Source: Parabacteroides sp. Marseille-P3160 (lineage in GTDB: Bacteria; Bacteroidota; Bacteroidia; Bacteroidales; Tannerellaceae). Taken from it: a DNA stretch of 64,000 bases. Below the pieces are notes generated by a model, which saw nothing but the letters and a program-made list of their open reading frames with translations, ran no database searches and was not told the DNA's origin. Both the position numbers and the translations under genes were made by a program. The stretch covers positions 3,899,625 to 3,963,624 of the forward strand of contig NZ_LT799418.1 of assembly GCF_900162725.1 (NCBI RefSeq), in the 5' to 3' direction. Shown piece by piece: positions 20,819-29,539 of this stretch; the first letter of the stretch is position 1; each line of letters begins with the position of its first letter.

Positions 20819-23659
20819 TTAATGTGTTAGAATATCATCAAATGTTTCGTCCGCATCTCTCAATGCTTTGCTTTTCAACCAAAATCGCAATTGTTTCGGC
20901 TTGATTATTCGTATGATTTTATTTTCATTATCATAATATCGTATGATTTTATGAATTTTTGCGCTTTTTGACGGATTCCATTCTGTCAATAAATTAACTA
21001 ATGAGTTTTCTCGCTTCTCAAAAGGTATTTTAGATACTTTTTCATCTGTATATTTTAATTCGCAAACAAAATAAGCATCTCCTTGTATTAAGTTAATCAA
21101 CTTATACTGTTTTCCATCAGAAGAATAGTATCTATTAAGATTCTCGGAATAAATGCGAGCAAAATCAATTAAATCGTTTTTGCTTGCATTTTTTTTGTTT
21201 ATTAGTGATTTTTCTCCTTGTCCAAACTCTTCTAATGTGTAATTTATTATATCGTCAATGATAATTTTGTCGGATTCTGAAATTTTATTCCTATTCGGGA
21301 AGTAGGGTGTTTTTTTCAAATCTACTAATTCAAACACATAGGGACTCCTTATTCCTTGCCGCCCACTTATCGCCGTAATATAAAATGCAATTAAATCGGA
21401 ATATTCATTAAAATAATTCTTTAACGACTGTATTTTTTCAGGAGTCCCTTTAAATTCAATTCCATCAAACTTTTTTTTCGTAGTGAAATCTTTCGCTAAA
21501 ATTTCCGTAGGAAATATTCCTCTTGTAATATTTTTCTTAATCCCCCAACAATCAAGTCGCTTTTTAGGTATGAAAACTTCTTTATCAAACAATGATAATT
21601 CGATTGTTTTTTTCTCAACTCCATCGAACAAATCATCTTTAAGAACTTTACCCAAAACCGTTATTCCATTCGAACCACACCAAGTTTCAAAGTTCGGTTT
21701 AATTCTATTTAAATTATCAATAATATCGCAAACTCTGAAACCTCCTAATAAATTGCATTTCCATACATTCAATTTGTCAACAGCCAAATTCTTCGGAACT
21801 TGATAAAAATCATAATGGTCAAACTCAAAATAAAACCGTTCTTTACTTTGTTTCGTGCGTTTTGCTGTGATATGCAATATAGGAGCTTCTGTTGGTTGGT
21901 TGCAATCAACAAAAATAACTAATGAGGCAACAGTGGCTTCAAATAAGACTCTACGAAGAAAAGTAAAATCAATGATTTGTGTAATATTATAAGTCGAGAA
22001 TAGATTCTTCCTAAAAATCAAAGAATTATCGGTATATAATAATGAGCCTGAGGGAAGGATCAAGCATAGCTTCCCTTTTCTTTCTTCAAGAAGGTGCATT
22101 GCTTTTTCAAGAAAAAGTAATGCAAATTCTTTTTTAGGATTTTTAAATTTTATCGGAAATTTATTGTGTAATAACTCTATATAGTATTCATACGTTTTTT
22201 CGTTTAATTTTCTTTGATTAAACGGAGGATTTCCTATGATCAAATCGTAATCACAGCAAGTATTATCATGTATTAGATATTCAAAAAAATCTTTTTGTAC
22301 AAGATTTTCATCGTTTTGCAAATCAACAAATTGAAGTTCTGTCCATATCTGTTTTGGCGTTAGCATAGAACATAATGCTAATTGCAAACTAAACATTGAT
22401 AAATTTATCGAATTAGGATTTACATCGACTCCGAATATGTTTTTCGAAAGAATATCTTTCAATATTTGGGGATTAGTATCTGCTAATTTATCTTGAGTAA
22501 TATTTTTAATTCGCCAACGCTGTACAAGCCGTTTATAAGCAGTAACAAGAAAAATACCCGAACCACAAGCAGGATCCATAAGCTTTACATTCTCTTCTAA
22601 ATTGTTTAACGGTAAATTTTCGTCAATCAACAAATTAACTACAAAACTTGGAGTATAAACCGCACCTGTATCTTTTTTATTATTTATCCCTGTTTTAGGA
22701 ATAAATTCTTCATAAAAATTACTAATCAACTCTATAGGAATATGTTCAAAAGAGTATTCTTTCCAACCAAATAAATCATTTTTATATCCCGCTTCAAAGA
22801 ATTGAGCTAAAATACTAATGTCTGACTTTTCAAGCTCATTTTTAAAATGATCATCTATATTAAAAATTCCACCATTAAAATGCTTTGCCAATTCGGTTAA
22901 TAAGCAATGTAATTTATTCTGAGCTATAATACTTTCTAATTTATCATAACCTGTTGCTTTCTGAAAAAAGGCACGAGCATAATTTTCTCCACTTTTATCT
23001 ACTCCTGTTTCTTCCAAATACTTTATAAGAATACATATAATCAACAGTTGGTCAATAAGAGTATGAGATAAATTACTTTTTCGTAATTCCTTGCGAACAA
23101 TCCTCAACCCATTTACTAATCGTTCAGAGGCAATTTTAGAATTAAGAAAATGATTTCCTGATATTTGATTTTCCCAAAAACTCCCATTATTAAAGTTTTG
23201 TGCTCTGTATTTATTAATCGCGTTATTAACATCGGATAAGAAATCTATACAATCAATTGTTTTCGAGCTAATACTCCCGTCATTATTTGTTTCAATTGGT
23301 TTTCTGCTGTCGTATATTCTTATTGTTGTTTTATCTATTACAAAAAATACGGCAACTTCACAACTACTCCAAATTTCACGGTGTTTCTCAGCATAATATT
23401 CAGAGTTTTTTTGTTTTTGAATATTATCATACAAATAAATCTGAGCTAATGGTGGACGATTATCATCAAAAAAACGAAAATAAACGGCATCAGCATCGAA
23501 TAATTTTGCTTTATCTAATGCGATAATAATGTATGGAGAAATATTCTCTTGTCTAATATATTCTTCCAATTTATCAACGAGATAAATGGAGGAGTACTCT
23601 TGATTCTCTATTTGAAAATCAAGCTTCTGGATATTAGCTATATATTCTTTGTTGTCCAT
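20819..23659 (-). CDS. N6-adenine DNA methyltransferase of an R-M system (Eco57I-like M/IIG group)
   Basis: 946 residues. A methyltransferase core has motif X (GAVYTPSFVVNLL near 332), motif I MDPACGSGIF (361-370) and the catalytic motif IV NPPF (477-480), which marks an adenine-N6 enzyme. The C-terminal 350 residues would hold target recognition. The N-terminal 120 residues (DADAVYFRFF...QIYLYDN...AVFFVIDKTTIRIY) resemble the nuclease-like domain of Eco57I-group proteins, but no complete catalytic triad is evident, so cleavage may be left to the adjacent 229-residue protein. It lies 36 bp downstream of the type ISP gene and is probably in its operon. Confidence 0.85.
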   Translation of the reverse strand: MDNKEYIANIQKLDFQIENQEYSSIYLVDKLEEYIRQENISPYIIIALDKAKLFDADAVYFRFFDDNRPPLAQIYLYDNIQKQKNSEYYAEKHREIWSSCEVAVFFVIDKTTIRIYDSRKPIETNNDGSISSKTIDCIDFLSDVNNAINKYRAQNFNNGSFWENQISGNHFLNSKIASERLVNGLRIVRKELRKSNLSHTLIDQLLIICILIKYLEETGVDKSGENYARAFFQKATGYDKLESIIAQNKLHCLLTELAKHFNGGIFNIDDHFKNELEKSDISILAQFFEAGYKNDLFGWKEYSFEHIPIELISNFYEEFIPKTGINNKKDTGAVYTPSFVVNLLIDENLPLNNLEENVKLMDPACGSGIFLVTAYKRLVQRWRIKNITQDKLADTNPQILKDILSKNIFGVDVNPNSINLSMFSLQLALCSMLTPKQIWTELQFVDLQNDENLVQKDFFEYLIHDNTCCDYDLIIGNPPFNQRKLNEKTYEYYIELLHNKFPIKFKNPKKEFALLFLEKAMHLLEERKGKLCLILPSGSLLYTDNSLIFRKNLFSTYNITQIIDFTFLRRVLFEATVASLVIFVDCNQPTEAPILHITAKRTKQSKERFYFEFDHYDFYQVPKNLAVDKLNVWKCNLLGGFRVCDIIDNLNRIKPNFETWCGSNGITVLGKVLKDDLFDGVEKKTIELSLFDKEVFIPKKRLDCWGIKKNITRGIFPTEILAKDFTTKKKFDGIEFKGTPEKIQSLKNYFNEYSDLIAFYITAISGRQGIRSPYVFELVDLKKTPYFPNRNKISESDKIIIDDIINYTLEEFGQGEKSLINKKNASKNDLIDFARIYSENLNRYYSSDGKQYKLINLIQGDAYFVCELKYTDEKVSKIPFEKRENSLVNLLTEWNPSKSAKIHKIIRYYDNENKIIRIIKPKQLRFWLKSKALRDADETFDDILTH

Positions 23660-23695
23660 ACTGTTATTGTTTTACAAATAATAATACTTTAATAC

Positions 23696-26600
23696 TTACA
23701 ATTCCACTTTCGGCAGTCCCTTCACAATCTCCACCGTCCTTACACTCACCGTAATTATACTCAGTAATAAATCAAGGATATATCTTGGCTTGTTGTGCTC
23801 TCTTGCCCAGTCGTTAGGGTTGTTTACAATGCCGCTTTCTTTATGCGTCTTGATTTGATAACATTCCATGATCCATTCAATGGCGCTACGTCCATTAACA
23901 ACATATTCGTACGCTTCGGCAGGAATATTCTCTATTGTGATTTGGCTATTGTAGATAATTTTTGATTTGTCTGTTTTTGACGGGAAACGCATTTTATCAA
24001 CATGATAGTTCAGATATTCCATTTCGTCGCTACCCATTTGCTTCAATGTGTCTGCAACAGTCATGGGGTTATACATTTCGATAACGCCCGGATACTTTTC
24101 TGCATTCTCATAATGTAAATGCAGTTCAGCTAACTCACGACCAGCTTTGACATATTTCCAAAATATAGTGGAGTCATCAACAAATAGTATGCGTGGCAAC
24201 ATCTTCTTAAGGTCGGCTGCGAACTCAGTACGATAATCCGGATTATGCAGGAAGCCATACACATAGTAGAAAATATCTTCTTTGGTGGTTTTATTGCCGT
24301 ATTGTTTGCGTGCCTGATTCAATGCGAAATCGCTTATGGCATCACGACGGGCATAAAACTCGTTCTCCGGTTCTGCCAAGCTGTCAAATAAGGTTTTCTC
24401 TTGTTTGGTTTCTTCATACCAATAGAGAGGGAAGCATTGCGCTCCTGCTTCTAAACTATTTAAGTCTGGAATTTTATCCGAGATAATTGTAGAAAAAGGT
24501 TTATTTCCACCTAAACCAGATACACTAATAATTAAATTCTTTAGTTCGGGAATAGGGAAAAGTTTGTCTTGTTGATAAGTTCTTTGTATTACATTCTTAT
24601 CAAAGTATAGATTTTGCTTCTGAAAAGGTCTATATACTCCAATAGTATAATTGTTACATTCAATGGATAATTTTTCTCCTTTTTCAAATGATTTAGATAA
24701 TTTATCATTCCAATTAATTTTTGTTTTATCAAAATGGTCTGAGTTCTTTTTTGAGTCAGGTATTAGTTGTCGCTGATTGTAGAAATCTTCCATTTTTTTT
24801 AAATTCCTCTTTAGTAGAGGTTGGGAATAATTATACAACCAAGTGTCAGCTGCAGTTGCAATACCAAGAGAGTATGTAGTAAAAATTGATCTCGTATTAG
24901 CATCGAATTTCTTATCAGGAGCTAAGGAGGTAAAATCACCAAATTTAGTATTCCTATGATTAATCCAATCATTATGCTCGTTTGGAGATAATGTTTGCCA
25001 TTGCATTGCTGAATTAGCGACACTCTCCTTCTTTTTTACAATATCCAATTTTTCTTCGCGACTTAAGTAGTCACCTATATCGTGATAGTATATTTTTGCT
25101 TTACCTTTCTGTTCAGGCTTTTTCACCAACAATGTTATGCTAATGGGAGTACGACTACCTGAACCAAATATTTTACCACCTTCTTTACGTGAAATTTCAC
25201 CACTTGTTCGTTGATTTCCTCTAAGATTGAATACATAAACAGAAGAAAACTCTTTTTCCAGACAATGACGAAAGCTATCCATTCCATTCCCATCAATCCA
25301 TGCCCCATTACTAACAAAACAAATTACACCTCCGTTTTTCGGGTCAAGACGGTCGCTACTCCAACGAAAGGCTTTAATATATGCATCATACAATGCTTTA
25401 ACAGAAGTTGCGCTACTCCCTTTTGCATACGTTTCTTCTATTCGCTTTTCTAATTTGGAGTAACTTTGGTTTTGTGCATTATCGTTAGCGGATTTCTGTC
25501 CGATAGAATATGGCGGATTGCCCATAATCACTCGCAATGGTGCTTTTTGCTGTTCTTGCACTCGACGAGAGTTTTGTGGAAACATTTCACTAAATAAGTC
25601 TTCGCTTTCTTTGGTCTCGCCCAGTTGGAATGTATCGGTTAAACAGATTCCATTAAATGGCACATAAGTTTCCGAATCTTTATTTTGCAAATCATGAAAA
25701 ACATTTTCGATATTTACCGAAGCAATATAGTAAGCCAGCAAAACAATTTCATTAGCATGAATCTCTTTGCCATACTTGCGTTTCAGGTCTTCGGGTTTAA
25801 TCAATCCGCTTTGCAGCAAGCGAGTAACAAAAGTACCTGTACCCGTAAACGGGTCAAGGATATGCAGATTCTCATCGCTCAATGTACGGTCGAACTCTTT
25901 TCGCAACACCGCATCAACCGAATGAATAATGTAGTCAACTATCTCAACGGGGGTATAAACAATTCCCAAACGTTCAACCATTTTCGGGAAAGCTGTGCGA
26001 AAGAACTTATCGTATAATTCAACAATAATCTTTTGCTTTGCTTCGGCATTGTCTATGTCTTTTGCCCGCTCGCGCACGGAATCGTAGAATTTTTGTAGTG
26101 TTTCCGTATCTTTTTCGTCCTTATTCTCTTCCAATAGCGCGAGCATTTTCTCCATAGATTGGGAGATGGGATTGTTTTTTACAAACGAATAATTTTCGAA
26201 TAACGCTTCAAATACAGGTTGGGTAATCAGGTGTTGCGCCAACATTTCAATCGCATCGTCTTCCGAAACCGAGGGGTTGATATTTTTGTGAAGCCCTTTC
26301 AAAAACTTTTCAAAAGCCTGTTTATGCTTTTTATCTTTCTCAACAAGCTCTTTAATGTTCTCTATCTGGCGTACAGCAATATCGGCAACATCCCGTGCCC
26401 ATTGTTCCCAATAACGTCGCTCACCGACTTTTTCGACTAACTTAGCATAGAGTAACGATTGCATATTGTCAAACTGAATAGCCATCTGCAAAGCAACTTC
26501 GCCACCGGAAACACCAACCGTTTCGGTGCCATCATTGTCATCTCGTCCATGTGAAGCACCTCCAATAATAATACTTTCAGGCTTGTGTTTATTCAGTTCT

Positions 26601-28585
26601 ATCTTATTGATTGTTGCCTTAAAACGGTCATCATGAGCACGAAGGGCATTCAGAACAGTCCAAACGACAGCATAATCCGTGTTATTGCTTAATGCTTTTT
26701 CTCCTTGCACATCAGAAGGTACTACTACCGGAATAATGATATATCCATATTTCTTACCCGGCGCACGGCGCATTACACGACCTACAGACTGAACAACATC
26801 GACTTGCGAGTTTCGTGCAGAAAGAAACATAACCGCATCCAACGAAGGGACATCTACTCCTTCACTTAAACAACGAACATTGGTCAGAATGCGGCATTGC
26901 ATGGAGGCTTTCGGGACAGATTTTAGCCAAGATAGCTTCTGTCCGCGAGTGGTAGCTGCCATTGTTCCATCAATATGGTCGCTTTCCACAACAACCATCT
27001 TTTGTTGTTGCTCGTCAGAAAGTTCTTTGTAATAAAGGTCATTCATCTGATTAAAGGTGTTGGTTATCTGCTTTGAGACTTTAATATTTTGGCAAAAAGC
27101 TACAGCCGTACACATCGGTTCCGGGTCGCTATTTTTTACGGTTCCTTCATCACCGACAATTTCTTTGCTAAGCGCATTTACACAACCAATCAACTTATTG
27201 ACGTCATCGGCAGGAATTTCGGTTTCTCCGCATGCTACCATCCTTTGAGCCGAAGCAGTCATATCATTCTCATTGACGGTCAGAATCAATACTTTATAAT
27301 CAGATAAAAGCCCCTTGCTCACAGCGGTGCCGAATCCGATATGATAAAACTCTTCGCCATAAATAGATACGTCATCCATTGAACAAAGAACCATATTATT
27401 ATCCACCGCTTTTTTCTTTGCATCGTCATGGTAAAGACGAGGCGTAGCGGTCATATACATTCTTTTCTTTGCCTGAATAAAATCGTTATTGTGAACTTTT
27501 ACAAATGCTGATTCGTCTTCATTGGAAAGCGTTACTCCAGTTGTTCGGTGTGCCTCATCGCAAACAATGAGGTCAAAAATACCTTTGTTGCTACCTATTT
27601 TCTTTTGATAAGCCTTTTGGGCTTTGCTAATAACACCAATGGACTGATAAGTACTAAAAACAACCGTTATTCCGGAATCGGAAGTAGATTGTTCCAACTG
27701 CTTTATAATAACATCTGTATCGGTAGAAGCAGGCAGAGCCAAATCAACTACGCTAAAACTGTCGGTATCTTCATTTTTGTTTTTCCGCTTACTCACTTCC
27801 GGATCTGAACAAATACATATAGGACTGATTGGATATTCCGCATTGTAAAGCCATTCTTCGAGTGTTTGCCCGAGCAAGGCAATAGAAGGAACTAAAAACA
27901 GGACAAGTCCTTCTCCATTCGTTATTTTTTCTGCGATTTTAAGTGAAGTGAAAGTTTTGCCTGTTCCGCAAGCCATGATAAGTTTTCCTCTATCAGCTTT
28001 TTGTTCCTGATAGTACGTAATAGCTTCTGCAATAGCTTCTTTTTGGTGTTCGAGCGGTTTGTGTTTGGGTTTAAGCGATTGTTCCCCATACAAGCCCTGC
28101 ATTAATTTATCCCATTCAACACTGCTGTTTTGCAAATGATATAAAGATATACGGGATACCGCCGGCGTATGGTTTTTAATAGCCTCCTCCGCATTACTTC
28201 CCCATTTATTGGTGGTGGAAATCCATAGGCAATGCTCAAAGCGGGTAGTCATACCTGAATCATCCATAAATGAACGCCCTGCCGTAGTTAAAAAGCTATC
28301 AACTTCCGCTTTATTTATTGTAGCTGATTCCTGATAACATTTGCATTGAATAGCCCAATAGGCGCCATGCGTGGTTTGTGCCACAAGGTCAATACCGGTA
28401 TCCTGTCCTCCCAAATCTTTTCTGAAAAGGAACTCCTCCCAAAGCCAAACGTTTTTAAAACGAGAAGCATAGAATGGTTCTGTCCGCAGATATAGCTGAA
28501 TCAAACGTTCGAAGCGAGTTCCTTTTTCTCTCTCGGAAGCAGATTCCTTGCGGAATAAGTTCAGAATATCTTGAAATGAGGTCAT
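23696..28585 (-). CDS. Type ISP restriction-modification enzyme (Mrr nuclease-helicase-methyltransferase-TRD)
   Basis: 1629 residues with all activities in one chain. An N-terminal Mrr-like nuclease has D66 and Q80-x-K82 (DTGIDLVAQ...WAIQCKCY). A superfamily 2 helicase follows: Walker A ACGTGKT at 205-211, DEAH at 343-346 and motif VI QSVGRVMRR at 599-607. A helical coupler occupies about 700-860. The N6-adenine methyltransferase has motif I DPFTGTGTF (911-919) and motif IV NPPY (1023-1026). A target-recognition domain fills the remaining 600 residues. This order and size match LlaGI/LlaBIII, which methylate one strand of an asymmetric site and translocate to cut unmodified DNA. It follows the XRE gene by 2 bp. 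Reading frame and motifs look intact. Confidence 0.93.
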   Translation of the reverse strand: MTSFQDILNLFRKESASEREKGTRFERLIQLYLRTEPFYASRFKNVWLWEEFLFRKDLGGQDTGIDLVAQTTHGAYWAIQCKCYQESATINKAEVDSFLTTAGRSFMDDSGMTTRFEHCLWISTTNKWGSNAEEAIKNHTPAVSRISLYHLQNSSVEWDKLMQGLYGEQSLKPKHKPLEHQKEAIAEAITYYQEQKADRGKLIMACGTGKTFTSLKIAEKITNGEGLVLFLVPSIALLGQTLEEWLYNAEYPISPICICSDPEVSKRKNKNEDTDSFSVVDLALPASTDTDVIIKQLEQSTSDSGITVVFSTYQSIGVISKAQKAYQKKIGSNKGIFDLIVCDEAHRTTGVTLSNEDESAFVKVHNNDFIQAKKRMYMTATPRLYHDDAKKKAVDNNMVLCSMDDVSIYGEEFYHIGFGTAVSKGLLSDYKVLILTVNENDMTASAQRMVACGETEIPADDVNKLIGCVNALSKEIVGDEGTVKNSDPEPMCTAVAFCQNIKVSKQITNTFNQMNDLYYKELSDEQQQKMVVVESDHIDGTMAATTRGQKLSWLKSVPKASMQCRILTNVRCLSEGVDVPSLDAVMFLSARNSQVDVVQSVGRVMRRAPGKKYGYIIIPVVVPSDVQGEKALSNNTDYAVVWTVLNALRAHDDRFKATINKIELNKHKPESIIIGGASHGRDDNDGTETVGVSGGEVALQMAIQFDNMQSLLYAKLVEKVGERRYWEQWARDVADIAVRQIENIKELVEKDKKHKQAFEKFLKGLHKNINPSVSEDDAIEMLAQHLITQPVFEALFENYSFVKNNPISQSMEKMLALLEENKDEKDTETLQKFYDSVRERAKDIDNAEAKQKIIVELYDKFFRTAFPKMVERLGIVYTPVEIVDYIIHSVDAVLRKEFDRTLSDENLHILDPFTGTGTFVTRLLQSGLIKPEDLKRKYGKEIHANEIVLLAYYIASVNIENVFHDLQNKDSETYVPFNGICLTDTFQLGETKESEDLFSEMFPQNSRRVQEQQKAPLRVIMGNPPYSIGQKSANDNAQNQSYSKLEKRIEETYAKGSSATSVKALYDAYIKAFRWSSDRLDPKNGGVICFVSNGAWIDGNGMDSFRHCLEKEFSSVYVFNLRGNQRTSGEISRKEGGKIFGSGSRTPISITLLVKKPEQKGKAKIYYHDIGDYLSREEKLDIVKKKESVANSAMQWQTLSPNEHNDWINHRNTKFGDFTSLAPDKKFDANTRSIFTTYSLGIATAADTWLYNYSQPLLKRNLKKMEDFYNQRQLIPDSKKNSDHFDKTKINWNDKLSKSFEKGEKLSIECNNYTIGVYRPFQKQNLYFDKNVIQRTYQQDKLFPIPELKNLIISVSGLGGNKPFSTIISDKIPDLNSLEAGAQCFPLYWYEETKQEKTLFDSLAEPENEFYARRDAISDFALNQARKQYGNKTTKEDIFYYVYGFLHNPDYRTEFAADLKKMLPRILFVDDSTIFWKYVKAGRELAELHLHYENAEKYPGVIEMYNPMTVADTLKQMGSDEMEYLNYHVDKMRFPSKTDKSKIIYNSQITIENIPAEAYEYVVNGRSAIEWIMECYQIKTHKESGIVNNPNDWAREHNKPRYILDLLLSIITVSVRTVEIVKGLPKVEL

Positions 28586-28587
28586 AT

Positions 28588-28794
28588 TTATTTCCTAATA
28601 TTATTATCTGTAATCAAATCTTTTACCTTTATTCGTAATAAATCAGCAATCCGAAAGAGCGTTTCCAGGCTCGGCTGTTTCCGGTTACAAGCGTATGCAT
28701 TAACCATTTTGAAACTCTTGTCAAGTTCTCCGGCAAGCCATACCTGAGTTAATCCTTTCTCTTGCAAAACCTCTTTAATACGATTCATTTTCAT
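28588..28794 (-). CDS. XRE-family helix-turn-helix regulator of the R-M operon
   Basis: 68 residues. It is a compact Cro/C1-type HTH: LTQVWLAGELDKSFKMVNAYACNRKQPSLETLFRIADLL at about 15-55. It is the first gene of the defence operon, 2 bp before the type ISP gene, in the position of a controller (C) protein that times restriction after methylation. This role is inferred from position; no experimentally known operator can be pointed out. Confidence 0.85.
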   Translation of the reverse strand: MKMNRIKEVLQEKGLTQVWLAGELDKSFKMVNAYACNRKQPSLETLFRIADLLRIKVKDLITDNNIRK

Positions 28795-28819
28795 AGGATT
28801 ACTGTTTTTAATTCGCCTC

Positions 28820-28827
28820 CAAAGATA
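28820..28827 (-). promoter_or_regulatory. -7 promoter box for the defence operon
   Basis: The minus strand reads TATCTTTG (TAnnTTTG), 25 bp upstream of the XRE start codon. No -33 TTG at standard spacing is seen, which fits a promoter controlled by the XRE protein. Confidence 0.5.
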
Positions 28828-28845
28828 GGAAATTTCAAGGGATAT

Positions 28846-29004
28846 TCAGGCGAAATCTTTTTCTTTTAAATCTTCCTGAAAAAATCGCAGCTTAAATTGC
28901 TCTGTGATAGCTACAACCTCTTTTGTTCCATTAATTGAAATACAAAGCCTGCTTCTATCAGCACCAAACACGGCTTTTGCCGATTGCCCGTCCTGATTTG
29001 ACAT
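28846..29004 (-). other. 52-codon open frame overlapping the integrase remnant
   Basis: Starting at ATG 29004 it reads MSNQDGQSAKAVFGADRSRL and then a further 32 codons before TGA. It overlaps the last 47 bp of the recombinase remnant in another frame. It may be a real small gene, a junction product or the decayed end of a lost gene. No family is recognised. Confidence 0.25.
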
Positions 29005-29176
29005 TCCAAAGCCGTTCTTCAATTTTTAGCTTGGAGCTGAATTGGGCGATACTATTTCCGATAATAATTTTGCCGATTATCGGATAAGCTACATTCTCTC
29101 CTGCATTGCTTTTTCCAAGCCTGCTTTCTCTTTTCAGGTAAAAAGACACCCTTAATTCGTTGTTCATAACACTCAC
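28958..29176 (-). pseudogene. Truncated tyrosine recombinase (N-terminal arm-binding domain only)
   Basis: 72 codons from GTG 29176 (or 69 from ATG 29167). NNELRVSFYLKRE, then ...IGNSIAQFSSKLKIEERLWNVKSGRAIGKS, is the arm-type DNA-binding domain that begins Bacteroidetes tyrosine integrases. A full integrase has about 400 residues; here the core-binding and catalytic R-H-R-Y domains are absent and the frame stops after KSRVWC. The position next to a candidate att repeat supports its past role in moving the island. Confidence 0.7.
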
Positions 29177-29209
29177 ATTTTTAAGTTGATAAAATACTTT
29201 CCATGTGAG
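29170..29209. other. 8-bp inverted repeat at the integrase remnant start
   Basis: ACTCACAT at 29169-29176 and ATGTGAGT about 25 bp away face each other and straddle the presumed promoter of the integrase remnant. This could be a regulator or recombinase arm site. Further right (29210-29440) no gene is seen; there is only a 7-2-7 palindrome ATGCCGA-AA-TCGGCAT at 29333-29348. Confidence 0.3.
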
Positions 29210-29440
29210 TTATTTGAACAATGTAAACCTCAGACAAACAACGTTATAGTCAGACATTAAAGGTCATTGAAACGCTGTGTTTTGCTCCGTCAAAAATGGG
29301 TAATGTTATAGAGACGAAACGTTTGCTTTTTTATGCCGAAATCGGCATTTTAGCTACTCTCCACTCAAAGTTAATAACGGACATTAATTTCTGAATATTA
29401 GTCCATTACCCTCTTTCTCTCCCTTCGTTTTTTATCTTCT

Positions 29441-29455
29441 ATTCCAAGGCAACAA
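29441..29455 (+). repeat. Right copy of the 15-bp direct repeat (candidate att site)
   Basis: ATTCCAAGGCAACAA, directly beside the T-tract of the aspC terminator. It differs from the left copy at one position. Confidence 0.45.
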
Positions 29456-29461
29456 GCAAAA

Positions 29462-29505
29462 AAGGGGAAAACGGAAAAGACATGATGTCTTTCCGTTTTC
29501 CCCTT
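29462..29505 (-). terminator. Strong terminator of aspC
   Basis: Arms of about 20 bp, with AAGGGGAAAACGGAAA pairing to TTTCCGTTTTCCCCTT and a single bulged A. On the minus strand a T-run follows. It lies 35 bp beyond the aspC stop. Confidence 0.9.
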
Positions 29506-29539
29506 CTGTCTAATTTGCCTTTATCTTTCCGGCCGTTCC

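Larger units (their letters stand above)
18821..29455. mobile_element. Putative integrated defence island bracketed by 15-bp direct repeats
   Basis: The segment between cysI and the aspC terminator is AT-rich compared with both neighbours. It carries two restriction-modification systems and a RhuM gene on one strand, and has the N-terminal remnant of a tyrosine recombinase near its right end. A 15-bp repeat with one mismatch (ATyCCAAGGCAACAA) occurs at each boundary. These features fit an integrated element that has lost its integrase. The limits are inferred. Confidence 0.5.

Noticed and set aside
19080-28794. BREX, DISARM or type I R-M system
   Set aside because: There is no PglZ, BrxL or phospholipase-D gene, and no separate HsdR/HsdS; nuclease, helicase, methyltransferase and TRD are in one chain, which defines type ISP.
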